In this document: positions 18,694-27,213 of the stretch, in pieces | How the letters are laid out: every line of letters starts with the position of its first letter | How positions within the stretch are numbered: the stretch's first letter is position 1 | Assembly: GCF_014656375.1 (NCBI RefSeq) | Contig: NZ_BNCH01000002.1 | Coordinates: 496,001-560,000, forward strand | Source: Aliiroseovarius zhejiangensis | GTDB lineage: Bacteria > Pseudomonadota > Alphaproteobacteria > Rhodobacterales > Rhodobacteraceae | Direction: 5' to 3' | Length of the DNA: 64,000 bases | Position numbers and translations under genes: made by a program | Notes under the pieces: generated by a model | The model's input: the letters and a program-made list of their open reading frames with translations, nothing else | Database searches by the model: none | What the model was told of the DNA's origin: nothing

Positions 18694-19392
18694 ATGCGGA
18701 AAATGATAGCGGTTTTGGGTCTGATGATGACGACGGCATCGCCAGTCTGGGCGGATGACGCGGGCGCGCGGTTGACCGTTACCGGGCAGGGCATCGCCGA
18801 GGTTCAGCCCGACATGGCGCGGATCAGCCTTGGCGTGACGAAAGAAGCGACCGAGGCAGGCGCTGCGCTGGATCAGGTCGCGCAGGTCGCACAGGATATC
18901 TTTGCGCGGCTGACCGAACAGGGGATCGAGCCGCGTGATATGCAAAGTTCGCAGATCAACCTGTCACCGAAATATGACTACAACCGCAACGCGGACGGCC
19001 CACCGAAACTGGTGGGGTTCACCGCCAACACGATGGTGTCGGTGCGGGTGCGCGATTTGGACAAGTTGGGGTCAATCATGTCGGCGGTGACGGCGGATGG
19101 GGCCAATCAACTCAATGGGTTGCAGTTCGATCTTCAGGATCGTGGTCCAGCCGAGGATATGGCGCGCACGAACGCCGTCAACGATGCAATGGCGCGGGCG
19201 AAGGTGCTGGCGGAGGCGGCAGGTGTGAAGCTGGGGTCAGTCGTGTCGATCCAGGAAGGCGGCGGATATTCCCCTGCGCCCGCCTTTGGCCGTATGGCGA
19301 TGGAAGCCGCGCAATCGGATATGCCGATTGCGGCGGGTGAGCTTGAGATCGGATCAAGCGTGACCATGGTGTTTGAGCTGGATCAGGAATGA
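18694..19392 (+). CDS. Periplasmic SIMPL (DUF541) domain protein
   Basis: A 232-residue protein with an N-terminal signal peptide (residues 1-20, ending PVWA) followed by a SIMPL/DUF541 domain across the mature protein. The segments LTVTGQGIAEVQPDMARISLGV at its start and GFTANTMVSVRVRDLD in the middle are typical. The family includes BP26/OMP28 and YggE, periplasmic or outer-membrane oligomers linked to oxidative stress; the biochemical role is not settled. It is divergent from the large membrane protein and convergent with metY, with which it shares a terminator. Confidence 0.85.
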   Translation: MRKMIAVLGLMMTTASPVWADDAGARLTVTGQGIAEVQPDMARISLGVTKEATEAGAALDQVAQVAQDIFARLTEQGIEPRDMQSSQINLSPKYDYNRNADGPPKLVGFTANTMVSVRVRDLDKLGSIMSAVTADGANQLNGLQFDLQDRGPAEDMARTNAVNDAMARAKVLAEAAGVKLGSVVSIQEGGGYSPAPAFGRMAMEAAQSDMPIAAGELEIGSSVTMVFELDQE

Positions 19393-19417
19393 CGTGCAAC
19401 AGACTGATAGTAAAACA

Positions 19418-19446
19418 GAAAAGGCCGCATCCTATGCGGCCTTTTC
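19418..19446. terminator. Bidirectional terminator between the SIMPL gene and metY
   Basis: A 12-bp perfect stem, AAAAGGCCGCAT / ATGCGGCCTTTT, with a 3-base loop. The A-run and T-run make it work in both directions for the convergent pair. Confidence 0.9.
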
Positions 19447-19463
19447 CCGTATGAAGGTTCGGT

Positions 19464-20756
19464 TTACGCCGTGGCCTTCGCCAGCGCCTGATCCAGATCG
19501 GCGATGATGTCTTCGGCATCCTCGGTCCCGATGGAAATGCGCACAACGTTGGGGGCTGCGCCTGCGGCCTCTTGCTGCTCGGGCGACAACTGCCGGTGGG
19601 TGGTGGACGCCGAGTGGATGATCAAGGACCGCGTGTCGCCAAGGTTGGCCACATGGCTGAACAGTTCCAGACTGTCCACCAGTTTGACGCAAGCGTCATA
19701 GCCACCTTTCACAGCAACCGTGAACAGCGCACCCGCGCCTTTCGGGCAGACGGTCGCCACGCGGTGTTTGTAGGGCGAGCTGTCCAGCCCGGCATAGGTC
19801 ACGGCATCCACGCGCGGGTCAGCCTCAAGCCATTTGGCGACTTTCTCGGCGTTGGCGACGTGTTTTTCCATGCGCAGCGACAGGGTTTCGATCCCCATCA
19901 GCGTGTAATGCGCCGCTTGCGGGTTCATCGTCATGCCCAGATCGCGCAGGCCGATGGCGATGGAGTGGAAGGTGAAGGCCATCGGGCCTAGTGCCTCGGC
20001 GAAAACCAAGCCGTGATAGGCCGGCTCTGGCTGGCTGAGCGACGGGAACTTGTCCGACGCCATCCAGTCGAACTTACCCGAATCCACCACGCAGCCGCCC
20101 ATGACGGTGCCGTTGCCGGTCAGGTATTTGGTGGTCGAATGCACGACCAGCGTCGCCCCCAGCGAGATCGGATTGCACAGGTAAGGTGTGGCCGATGTGT
20201 TGTCGACGACCAGCGGCACGCCGGCCTTGTCGGCAATCGCGGCAATCGCTGGAATGTCGGTGATGTAACCGCCGGGGTTGGCGATGGATTCACAGAACAC
20301 CGCGCGGGTGTTGTCGTCGATGGCGGCGGCCACCGCAGCCTCGTCATCGAAATCGACGAATTTGGTTTCCCAGCCGAAACGTTTGATCGTCTGGCTGAAC
20401 TGCGTGACCGTGCCGCCGTAAAGACGGGTCGAGGCGACCAGGTTCTTGCCCGGCCCCATCAGGGGAAACAGTGCCATGATCTGCGCGGCGTGACCCGAGG
20501 AACAGCAAACAGCGCCTGCGCCGCCTTCAAGGGCTGCGATGCGGTTCTGCAGCGCGCCGACAGTGGGGTTGGTCAGGCGGGAATAGATGTATCCGACCTC
20601 TTCCAGATTGAACAAACGCGCGGCGTGTTCGGCGTCTTTGAACACATAGGCGGTGGTCTGGTAAATCGGCACCTGACGGGCACCCGTCGCGGGGTCAGGC
20701 TCGGTCCCTGCGTGGATTTGCAGTGTGTCAAAGCCCAGTTGGCGGTCGTCGGACAT
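19464..20756 (-). CDS. metY: O-acetylhomoserine sulfhydrylase (aminocarboxypropyltransferase)
   Basis: A PLP enzyme of the Cys/Met metabolism family making homocysteine (or methionine) from O-acetylhomoserine and sulfide (or methanethiol). The PLP lysine is K210 in the HSTTKYLTGNG motif. The 430-residue length and the N-terminal TLQIHAGTEPDPATGARQVP block are typical of MetY instead of MetB/MetC. It consumes the sulfide that the nearby sulfur genes also handle, and supplies homocysteine for the B12-dependent methyl-transfer module further right. I saw no SAM riboswitch in the 5' region. Confidence 0.93.
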   Translation of the reverse strand: MSDDRQLGFDTLQIHAGTEPDPATGARQVPIYQTTAYVFKDAEHAARLFNLEEVGYIYSRLTNPTVGALQNRIAALEGGAGAVCCSSGHAAQIMALFPLMGPGKNLVASTRLYGGTVTQFSQTIKRFGWETKFVDFDDEAAVAAAIDDNTRAVFCESIANPGGYITDIPAIAAIADKAGVPLVVDNTSATPYLCNPISLGATLVVHSTTKYLTGNGTVMGGCVVDSGKFDWMASDKFPSLSQPEPAYHGLVFAEALGPMAFTFHSIAIGLRDLGMTMNPQAAHYTLMGIETLSLRMEKHVANAEKVAKWLEADPRVDAVTYAGLDSSPYKHRVATVCPKGAGALFTVAVKGGYDACVKLVDSLELFSHVANLGDTRSLIIHSASTTHRQLSPEQQEAAGAAPNVVRISIGTEDAEDIIADLDQALAKATA

Positions 20757-20933
20757 GGATGTCTCCCTTGTTTTGTTGCGCGCAGGCTAGGGCAAAGGGC
20801 GCGGGGCTTCAACGGGTCAAAGACGCAGGAATGGTCCAATTTGCGCATCGGAACCATGTCCGGCCCTGCGCTTTCGGGTGGTCCTTTTTTCGCGCCCTGC
20901 TATGATTTTCAGAACCTTTTTTCGGAGCCTTCC

Positions 20934-21347
20934 ATGCTGACCCCGTTCCACCTTGCCATCAATGTCACCGATCTGGATGCCGCGCGTGCCTTTTATCGCG
21001 ATTTGCTGGGGTGCGAGGAGGGACGATCGACCGATTCCTGGGTCGATTTCAGTTTTTCCGGTCATCAACTCAGCCTGCATCTGGGCACGCCATTTGTGAC
21101 GGCGGACACCGGTAAGGTCGGCGCGCATATGGTTGCGATGCCGCATTTCGGCGTGGTGCTGGCGTATGATGACTGGCGCGCGCTGGCAGATCGGCTTGAG
21201 GCAAATGGCACCGAATGGGTGATCCCGCCGACCGTCCGGTTTGAAGGCGAGGCGGGGGAACAATGGACCATGTTCTTTCGCGACCCGTCCGGCAACCCGA
21301 TCGAGGTGAAAGGCTTTCGCGATCTTGAACAGGTCTTTCACAGGTGA
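20934..21347 (+). CDS. VOC-family (glyoxalase-like) protein
   Basis: A 137-residue vicinal-oxygen-chelate fold protein. It has the paired beta-alpha-beta-beta-beta pattern: FHLAINVTDLDAARAFYRD at the start, and MFFRDPSGNPIEVKGF at the end with the metal-ligand Glu. Members include glyoxalases, dioxygenases and resistance proteins, and the substrate is not evident. I use ATG 20934 with CGGAG 7 bases upstream. The open frame extends over 300 codons further left, but that part is the opposite strand of metY. Confidence 0.85.
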   Translation: MLTPFHLAINVTDLDAARAFYRDLLGCEEGRSTDSWVDFSFSGHQLSLHLGTPFVTADTGKVGAHMVAMPHFGVVLAYDDWRALADRLEANGTEWVIPPTVRFEGEAGEQWTMFFRDPSGNPIEVKGFRDLEQVFHR

Positions 21348-21548
21348 TGCGCGTGGGCGACTGCGCAGAAATCTTCCGATCAATCGCCGTACAAGAAAAA
21401 CACTTGTATTCCAGACGCAAGAGCCCCATGTAGGGCCTGCGACGTTACCACTATCGACTACACTGCTCCTGAAGGCTCAGTCTCTCGATCTTGTACTGAC
21501 TTTGCCGACCTGCCGCATAACGTGGGCAGACTAACTAGGAGAAGAACT

Positions 21549-21755
21549 ATGGCTACTGGAACCGTCAAATGGTTTAACGCAACCAAAGGTTTTGGCTTTA
21601 TTGCACCCGAAACAGGTGGCAAAGACGTATTTGTGCACATTTCTGCTGTCGAGCGCGCAGGCCTGACCGGTCTGGCAGACGACCAGAAAGTGACTTTCGA
21701 CATCGAGCCCGGCCGTGACGGCCGCGAAAGCGCGACGAATATCGCTCTGGCATAA
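21549..21755 (+). CDS. Cold-shock-domain protein, CspA family
   Basis: A 68-residue single cold-shock domain. RNP1 is KGFGFI and RNP2 is VFVHIS, the two nucleic-acid-binding motifs. AGGAG at 21537-21541 sets ATG 21549. About 200 bases separate it from the previous gene, which leaves room for a long 5' leader as seen with temperature-regulated csp genes; I could not fold it. Base composition is less G+C rich than its neighbours, usual for highly expressed csp genes. A terminator follows. Confidence 0.93.
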   Translation: MATGTVKWFNATKGFGFIAPETGGKDVFVHISAVERAGLTGLADDQKVTFDIEPGRDGRESATNIALA

Positions 21756-21790
21756 GGACCGGCCCTTGAGCCAGTCCTTTGCAGACAAAG

Positions 21791-21819
21791 AAGGCGTATC
21801 GGAAACGATGCGCCTTTTT
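21791..21819 (+). terminator. Intrinsic terminator of the csp gene
   Basis: AAGGCGTATCG pairs with CGATGCGCCTT (one G-T pair) around a GAAA tetraloop, followed by TTTTT. Confidence 0.88.
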
Positions 21820-21839
21820 CGTTTGCGCGGGCAGCCCGG

Positions 21840-22853
21840 TCACCGCATCCAGAACCCTTCGCGCTTGATCATGTTGCGGATCTTCTGTTCGCGCCGGGGC
21901 AGGGCGTCGCGATCAAACATGGCACGCACTTTCTGGCCACGCCCCTGATAGATCATCCGCTTCATCGGCTCGTATTCCTTCAGGATCTTCTTGATCTTGT
22001 TGGGCGCAGACGCGGTTTCGATCACATCAATCACCCGGTCGCTTTCGCGCGCATAGGCCAGGGGCAGGATGCGCCAGTGACAGGTGATGTCGCCGTCCAG
22101 CCCATCCAGTTCCGGCCCCGGACGACCCCCTCCGAAACTTGACACGACGAGGGGCAGGGCGATCTGATCGAGCCACGGAAACAGTTCTTGACAGACCAGC
22201 GCGTCGGGCCGGTCATCGCGGATCGCACACGCATAGTCCAGAAATCTCTGCCCGAATGCCTGCGGGCAGGGGCCAAAGAACCAGCCCGCGTTGAAATAAA
22301 GATAGCGTTGCCAGTATTCGTCCGGCTGGCTCAGGTCCAGCGACGCAGCATAATCCAGCCCGAACTTGTCATACAGCGATTTCCACGTCTCGCCATAGCC
22401 CGGCCCGTAAAGCTCCACCTTAGGCCATGTCCCCTCGCGCTTCATCGAAGCGGATGGGTGGGCAAAATCGAACGGCACCTGTGACAACGGACCGGTGATC
22501 ACTGTGTCGGTATCGAAAAACACGAACGGCACCCCTTCGGGCATTGCAGAAAGCGCCTCGATCTTGTTGCCATTGGGGTAGTCATGTCCGAAATGATGGT
22601 TCTTGAAGGGAATGATCCGGGCACCCAGCGCTTCCAGCGCCTCGCGGATATGGAGTTTAAGACGCGGATCGTTCGGCCAGAGGTCCGATGGTTGCGGTTC
22701 GGCCACCAGCAACTCCCCACGAAAACCCGGATCCGACAGGCGCAGGGACGCGGCAAACAGCAGCGCTTCATAGGACAAGCGCCCCGCCTGAGCGACGATC
22801 ACGATGTTGAAATCAGGGCATGTTTTCGCCGATTTTTCGGGGGCGGTGGTCAT
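21840..22853 (-). CDS. Putative glycosyltransferase (GT-A fold, DXD)
   Basis: A 337-residue cytosolic-looking protein with no signal peptide. It has a DTD triad in VPFVFFDTDTVITGP, the way nucleotide-sugar glycosyltransferases place their metal-binding DXD motif. Later segments such as LYFNAGWFFGP and the CHWRILP block fit the same fold. I do not recognise a named family and the acceptor is unknown. I use ATG 22853; a 15-residue upstream extension is possible but has no better ribosome site. Neighbours on both sides are unrelated. Confidence 0.55.
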   Translation of the reverse strand: MTTAPEKSAKTCPDFNIVIVAQAGRLSYEALLFAASLRLSDPGFRGELLVAEPQPSDLWPNDPRLKLHIREALEALGARIIPFKNHHFGHDYPNGNKIEALSAMPEGVPFVFFDTDTVITGPLSQVPFDFAHPSASMKREGTWPKVELYGPGYGETWKSLYDKFGLDYAASLDLSQPDEYWQRYLYFNAGWFFGPCPQAFGQRFLDYACAIRDDRPDALVCQELFPWLDQIALPLVVSSFGGGRPGPELDGLDGDITCHWRILPLAYARESDRVIDVIETASAPNKIKKILKEYEPMKRMIYQGRGQKVRAMFDRDALPRREQKIRNMIKREGFWMR

Positions 22854-23019
22854 CTGTGCTTTGCCTGCTCTTGGTGTTTGGGGCAGTATAGGCACCATGG
22901 GTGCGAGTCTGAAAGCGTTTCAGACCGGGCGCAGGTCTGTCGGGCTGGCGGCGCGGGGCAGCGACCGTGCATCACATTGTAAACATTGGCGTGTCACTGT
23001 GCCCTTGAAGGAGTTGAGT

Positions 23020-23433
23020 ATGCTGAGAACACTGACCACAACGGCCTTTCTTGTGGGATTTGCGGTGCCGGCACAGGCACAGAACTTCACCACGGCGAAC
23101 GAGGTGCGACCCATTCTCGACGCCACCAAGGGCAGTTGGGTCGCCGTGCGCGAATATGACGGCAAGGATCTGTTGTATTTCACGCATCTGCTGGCATGGC
23201 GCTGCGGGCTGGACCAGATCCATTATGCGCTGAATGGCGGGAGTGAACGGCAGTTCGACGCTGAACCGTGCTATGAGGACGAGCCGCAGCCCAATGCGAT
23301 CAAGGCGGAAGACAAACTGCCCTATGTCGCATTCGACCTGAAGTCGATCGACTTGGTGTCGGTGCGGCTGGTCTATGATGACGGGACCGAGGCGGTGACC
23401 AGCTATGAACGTGCGCAGATCATGACGCCCTGA
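23020..23433 (+). CDS. Small secreted protein of unknown function
   Basis: A 137-residue protein with a signal peptide (residues 1 to about 21, ending AQAQ). The mature part has two cysteines (in WRCGLD and EPCYEDE), placed as if for a disulfide, and no domain I recognise. AAGGAG at 23008-23013 fixes ATG 23020. The mature protein is acidic, and its last third is beta-strand-like (YVAFDLKSIDLVSVRLVYDD). It is probably periplasmic. A longer open frame to the left lacks a ribosome site. Confidence 0.7.
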   Translation: MLRTLTTTAFLVGFAVPAQAQNFTTANEVRPILDATKGSWVAVREYDGKDLLYFTHLLAWRCGLDQIHYALNGGSERQFDAEPCYEDEPQPNAIKAEDKLPYVAFDLKSIDLVSVRLVYDDGTEAVTSYERAQIMTP

Positions 23434-23449
23434 TGGGCGCGGGCGGCGG

Positions 23450-23944
23450 TCATGGCGCGTCGCCAAACCCGCCGAAACGGCCGGCATGAAAGGTCAACGG
23501 GCGGCCTTCATGCGCTGTGACCCGATGCACGTGCCCCAACACGATCGAATGATCCCCGGCATCGACAATCCGTTCGGTTGTGCAGTCGAAGCGTGCCAGA
23601 CATGGCTCGATCACCGGCACGCCGTGAAAATCCTCGCGGCAGGACAGGCCCGAGAAATCCTCGCCCTGATGGGCAAAGCGGCGGGCGATATCGACCTGGT
23701 CATCGCACAGCAGATGGATCGCGAAATGTTCGGCGGTGACAAACGCATCGTGGCGGGCCGAGACCTTGGCCGGGCACCACAGAATCAAGGGCGGGTCCAG
23801 CGAGACCGAGGTGAAGCTGTTCACCGTCATCGCCAGCGGGCCGCGCGCGGATTTGGCCGTCACGATGGTGACGCCTGTGGTGAACAGGCCAAGGGCTGCG
23901 CGAAACGCGGCGGCGTGATCCGGGCTTGGGGTGAAATTCGTCAT
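23450..23944 (-). CDS. Flavin reductase-family protein (FMN-binding split barrel)
   Basis: A 164-residue flavin reductase-like domain protein, as found in the small components of two-component monooxygenases. The TTGVTIVTAKSARGPLAMTVNSFTSVSLDPP-type N-terminal segment and the FAIHLLCDDQ motif are typical, as is the closing GHVHRV segment. It would reduce FMN or FAD with NAD(P)H for a partner oxygenase, but none is next to it. It is convergent with the secreted-protein gene and lies 155 bases from the sulfur island. Confidence 0.82.
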   Translation of the reverse strand: MTNFTPSPDHAAAFRAALGLFTTGVTIVTAKSARGPLAMTVNSFTSVSLDPPLILWCPAKVSARHDAFVTAEHFAIHLLCDDQVDIARRFAHQGEDFSGLSCREDFHGVPVIEPCLARFDCTTERIVDAGDHSIVLGHVHRVTAHEGRPLTFHAGRFGGFGDAP

Positions 23945-24099
23945 GACCCAGCGGTGTCCTGTCTTCCTGTTCGTCCGATTGCGGGCAACCGGGACGGTTC
24001 AGGGGCGGACCCTAGCTTGTGGAAACATGCGTGAAAAGGGCGAATGCACCCTGACGCGGCGTGGCGTTGCAATTTCGGGGCGGTTTGGCAAGGTAGGCG

Positions 24100-25158
24100 T
24101 CATTCGGCGACGGCAAAGCCGGAAATCAACTGCCGCAATCCAAGCGCGGCCCCGGCGACGATCGCCAGGAATGTCACCGGCGCGCCGTAGTACAGGATGG
24201 CGAATGCAGACAGGCCTTGCCCGATGGAACAGCCGAAGGCAATGACCGCGCCCAGCCCCATGATTGCCGCGCCGCCAATCTGCCGTTTCAACTCGCGCGG
24301 GTCCTCGCAGGCTTCCCATCGGAAATGCCCCTTGAACAGGCTGCCGGTGAATGCCCCGATCAGCACGCCCGCGACGCTGCCCACACCGAAGTTCAGCGAT
24401 GATCCCGACGAGGTCATCAGATAGATCATCGTATCCCCCAGGGGGGCCGAGAATGTGTGGCTTTCCACCGGAGTGGGTGCAAACCCGTTGCCAAAGACCC
24501 AGGCTGTGCCGCCCCAGCCGATCACCACCGCAAGCCCGGCAATGGCCGCCCAGAACGCGGCCAGGGGGCTGTGGCGCATCTCTTTCGTGGTGAACATGGC
24601 GAGGATCAGAATGATCCCGGCCCCGATGCCGATGGCAGGGGCCGGCAGTCCCGTCAGGCTTTCCAGCTTGACCGAAAGCGACGGCAGCGCGGCGGGGTCG
24701 GCCAGCGTTTCAGGGAAGGCCAGCACCCGCAGATGGGCCAGCGGACCGGATATGGCGACATAGGCGGACAGCCCCATCACCACCACGATCACGAAGGCGA
24801 GCAGATCGCCGCCGCCCAGCCGTGCCAGCGCGCCGAAGCCGCAATTCCCCGACAAGGCCATGCCATAACCGAACATGAGACCGCCGAGGATCGAGGCCAG
24901 CGGGCTCCATCCGAGCCGCAGATAGATCGCCTCGGCCGCGGGAAGAATGCCCGTTCCGATCAGAAGATGCGTCCCGATCATCGCCACGCCGATGGCGATG
25001 CCCCACATCCGCATCCGAAGCGACGACCCGGCATAAAGCGCGTCTTCGATGGCCCCCAAGGTGCAGAACCGCCCCAGCCGGGCCGACAGGCCCAGCATCA
25101 CGCCGCCCACAAGCCCGATCAGGGCGGTAAGGTTGGCGTCGCTGATCCAGTCGAACAT
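24100..25158 (-). CDS. TsuA-like YeeE/YedE thiosulfate (sulfur-compound) transporter
   Basis: A 352-residue polytopic inner-membrane protein of the YeeE/YedE family. The three positions used for thiosulfate transfer in characterised TsuA have cysteine counterparts here: C32 (GRFCTLG), C106 (SGNCGFG) and C310 (FGCSIGQG). It is the full-length two-repeat form, unlike the split pair at 37177-38066. It lies directly downstream of soxR on the same strand and may be part of its regulon. It would bring thiosulfate or a related sulfane compound into the cytoplasm. Confidence 0.85.
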   Translation of the reverse strand: MFDWISDANLTALIGLVGGVMLGLSARLGRFCTLGAIEDALYAGSSLRMRMWGIAIGVAMIGTHLLIGTGILPAAEAIYLRLGWSPLASILGGLMFGYGMALSGNCGFGALARLGGGDLLAFVIVVVMGLSAYVAISGPLAHLRVLAFPETLADPAALPSLSVKLESLTGLPAPAIGIGAGIILILAMFTTKEMRHSPLAAFWAAIAGLAVVIGWGGTAWVFGNGFAPTPVESHTFSAPLGDTMIYLMTSSGSSLNFGVGSVAGVLIGAFTGSLFKGHFRWEACEDPRELKRQIGGAAIMGLGAVIAFGCSIGQGLSAFAILYYGAPVTFLAIVAGAALGLRQLISGFAVAE

Positions 25159-25278
25159 GGGTGAATGCTCCTGTATCCCGAACCGGGAGGTGAGCCGCCA
25201 GCTTTTCGGTCAGCGGCGAAAACCGTTTGTCTGCCGTCGTCATGGACGGGGTGGGTGCGGGGCGTGGCAGGACGGAGG

Positions 25279-25644
25279 TTATTCGGCCGCCTTCTTCATG
25301 CCTTCCGTGTCACCGGTCGAACAAAAAAGTTCGTAGATCACTTCCAGAATGCGGCGCGGACGTTCATCCGTCAGCGAGTAGTAGATCGTCTTGCCCTCAC
25401 GGCGCGGGGTCACGAGGCCCTCAAGCCTCAGGCGCGCCAGTTGCTGGGACACGGCAGCCTGACGGGCGTGCAACAGATGCTCCAGCTCGGTCACCGATTT
25501 CTCGCCGGTGACAAGGTGGCACAGGATCATCAGCCGCCCTTCGTGGCTGATTGCCTTCAGAAGAGTCGAGGCGTCGCAGGCGCTGGTCATCATCTTGTCC
25601 AGATCGTCGCTCGTCATATCCTCGCGGATGACAGGCAGTGCCAT
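25279..25644 (-). CDS. soxR: ArsR-family persulfide-sensing repressor of the sox genes (SqrR/BigR type)
   Basis: A 121-residue winged-helix ArsR protein. Cysteines are at C23, C42 (MILCHL) and C108 (LFCST). C42 and C108 match the pair that forms a polysulfide bridge in BigR/SqrR, so this is likely a reactive-sulfur sensor and not a metal sensor. The DNA-recognition helix is AVSQQLARLRLEG. AAGGA lies 7 bases before ATG 25644; the longer frame upstream has no ribosome site. It is divergent-side neighbour to soxS. Candidate operators of the ATTC-N8-GAAT form occur before soxX and at 37093. Confidence 0.88.
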   Translation of the reverse strand: MALPVIREDMTSDDLDKMMTSACDASTLLKAISHEGRLMILCHLVTGEKSVTELEHLLHARQAAVSQQLARLRLEGLVTPRREGKTIYYSLTDERPRRILEVIYELFCSTGDTEGMKKAAE

Positions 25645-25691
25645 AGTGGTGTCCTTTTCGTTGATACCGCTTTGTCTTGTCATATAGACGC

Positions 25692-25708
25692 ATTGCGGTT
25701 TTTGCAAT
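25692..25708. promoter_or_regulatory. Palindrome in the soxR promoter region
   Basis: ATTGC-N7-GCAAT, a perfect inverted repeat 48 bases upstream of the soxR start. It is similar in outline to, but not the same as, the ATTC-N8-GAAT boxes elsewhere in the cluster. It may be an autoregulatory site. Confidence 0.35.
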
Positions 25709-25778
25709 CTGGGCGCGGTGTCGCGCCCCCGCGGCGTGGTCCGGCAGGCACAGCCGCACCGCCCGGATGGCACGCGGC

Positions 25779-26201
25779 TTAGTCGGGCGTCTGGTCGGTG
25801 GCCCCGGCCGGCGGCGTGGCGTCGGGTGTAAACCCGGTTTTCTCGACCAGCATCACCTTCAGAAGACCCCAGAAGAAATCCTCGCCCGGATAGCCTTCGA
25901 TCCGCGCCAGTTCACCGCCGTTTTCGATCAGCAGAAAGGTCGGGGTGAACATCACCGGACGCTCCAGCGCGATGCCAAGGCTGTCAGGTCCGCCCTTGCG
26001 GCGCAGATCATGCAGTTGCACTTTGCGCAGCGGCGCGGCCTGACCCTCGGCGGTCTTGGGATAGATCGCGCCCAGTTCACGCTCCCACTTGGCGCACCAG
26101 GGGCAGCCGGGTTCTTCAACCATGACCAATTCCACCGCCAGGGCGGGCAGGGTGAAGACCCCCAGAAAGACGGCGGCCAGAACGGCACGGAAAGGCGACA
26201 T
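25779..26201 (-). CDS. soxS: SoxS, periplasmic thioredoxin-like protein
   Basis: A 140-residue protein with an N-terminal signal peptide (hydrophobic residues 5-22) and a thioredoxin-type CPWC motif at C33-C36. In Paracoccus, SoxS reactivates the sulfur carrier SoxYZ by reducing its swinging-arm cysteine. The length and early position of the active site fit that protein. I use ATG 26201, which gives a proper signal peptide; the longer frame does not. It lies just ahead of soxR on the same strand and divergent from soxV. Confidence 0.85.
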   Translation of the reverse strand: MSPFRAVLAAVFLGVFTLPALAVELVMVEEPGCPWCAKWERELGAIYPKTAEGQAAPLRKVQLHDLRRKGGPDSLGIALERPVMFTPTFLLIENGGELARIEGYPGEDFFWGLLKVMLVEKTGFTPDATPPAGATDQTPD

Positions 26202-26260
26202 GATGTAATCCTGTGGTTGAGCCGATTTCGGGAAGTGGTTGACCTTGTTTCGATACAACA

Positions 26261-26272
26261 TCTAATTTGAAT
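26261..26272. promoter_or_regulatory. Degenerate sulfur-regulator box between soxS and soxV
   Basis: Read on the minus strand, ATTCAAATTAGA keeps one half of the box found before soxX (ATTCAAAAATTAGAAT), but the second half is not conserved. It lies in the 95-base divergent gap that must hold both promoters. Confidence 0.3.
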
Positions 26273-26296
26273 ATGTCCTGAGTTCAAGGAATGGTC

Positions 26297-27034
26297 ATGC
26301 TCGACATCTCATTCGCCGGTGCAGCCCTTGCGGGGCTGCTGTCTTTCTTCACACCCTGCATCCTGCCGATGGTGCCGTTCTATCTGTGCTATATGGCGGG
26401 CATTTCGATGAGTGAGCTGACGGGCGAGGGGCGGATCAGCCCTGGGGCGCAGCGGCGGCTGGTGATCTCGGCCATCGCGTTTGCCCTGGGGGTGACGACG
26501 ATTTTCATTCTGCTGGGGCTGGGGGCGACGGCGCTGGGGTCTGCCTTTGCACGTTACAAGGAGCCGCTGAGCTATCTGGGGGCGGCGTTGCTTCTGGCGT
26601 TCGGCCTGCATTTTCTGGGCATCGTGAAGATCCCGCTTCTGTATCGCGAGGCGCGGCTGGACAGCAGCGCCGCCCCCAGCACCCTGATCGGGGCCTATCT
26701 GATGGGGCTGGCCTTCGGGTTTGGCTGGACGCCCTGTGTCGGGCCCGCGCTGGCGTCGATCCTGATGATCGCCTCGGGGATGGGGGATCTGTGGCGCGGG
26801 GCGCTGCTGTTGGCGGTGTACGGGTTGGCCATGACCACGCCCTTTGTGATCGCGGCGCTGTTTGCGCGTCCGTTTCTGGCCTGGGCCGGGCGCAATCGAA
26901 AATATCTGCCATGGGTCGAACGCACGATGGGGGTGATGCTGGTGGTCTTTGCGATTCTGATCGCCACCAACAGCGTGAACGCCATCGGGCAATTCATGTT
27001 GGAATGGATGCCCTGGTTTGGCAATATCGGCTGA
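26297..27034 (+). CDS. soxV: SoxV, CcdA-family thiol-disulfide membrane transporter
   Basis: A 245-residue membrane protein of the CcdA/DsbD-core family with about six hydrophobic helices. The conserved cysteines are at C21 (FTPCILPMVPF) and in FGWTPCVGPAL, the pair that passes reducing equivalents across the membrane. In the Sox system SoxV carries electrons to periplasmic thioredoxins (SoxW, SoxS). AAGGA at 26286-26290 favours ATG 26297 over ATG 26291, which directly abuts it. About 180 bases separate it from soxX. Confidence 0.9.
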   Translation: MLDISFAGAALAGLLSFFTPCILPMVPFYLCYMAGISMSELTGEGRISPGAQRRLVISAIAFALGVTTIFILLGLGATALGSAFARYKEPLSYLGAALLLAFGLHFLGIVKIPLLYREARLDSSAAPSTLIGAYLMGLAFGFGWTPCVGPALASILMIASGMGDLWRGALLLAVYGLAMTTPFVIAALFARPFLAWAGRNRKYLPWVERTMGVMLVVFAILIATNSVNAIGQFMLEWMPWFGNIG

Positions 27035-27125
27035 CCGACGGCGCGGTCCTGGCATCGGGTTGACGCTTGCCAGAAAGGCCTTGCGCAGGGCCGGGCGGGC
27101 TTAGCCCCGATTGGCGCAAATAGAA

Positions 27126-27141
27126 ATTCAAAAATTAGAAT
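27126..27141. promoter_or_regulatory. SqrR/BigR-type operator upstream of soxX
   Basis: ATTC-N8-GAAT, which can be extended to AAATTC-N8-GAATTT (27124-27143), a perfect inverted repeat in an AT-rich island 71 bases before the soxX start. The form matches the box reported for SqrR of Rhodobacter capsulatus, as I recall it. The soxR product encoded nearby is the expected binder. Confidence 0.6.
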
Positions 27142-27213
27142 TTGATGTTGCGGAAATTACTTAGCATGTTACGTTAGCACACAGTTGTGCACACAACGGT
27201 CATGGGAGGTATC

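Noticed and set aside
18507-18794. 96-residue N-terminal extension of the large membrane protein
   Set aside because: It overlaps the divergent SIMPL gene and lacks family similarity; ATG 18506 begins the PilM/GspL-like domain.
20013-20933. Long plus-strand open frame ahead of the VOC gene
   Set aside because: It is the opposite strand of metY and has no domain or ribosome site; the VOC protein starts at 20934.
20757-20933. SAM-II or SAM/SAH riboswitch before metY
   Set aside because: I looked for the conserved cores by eye and did not find them.
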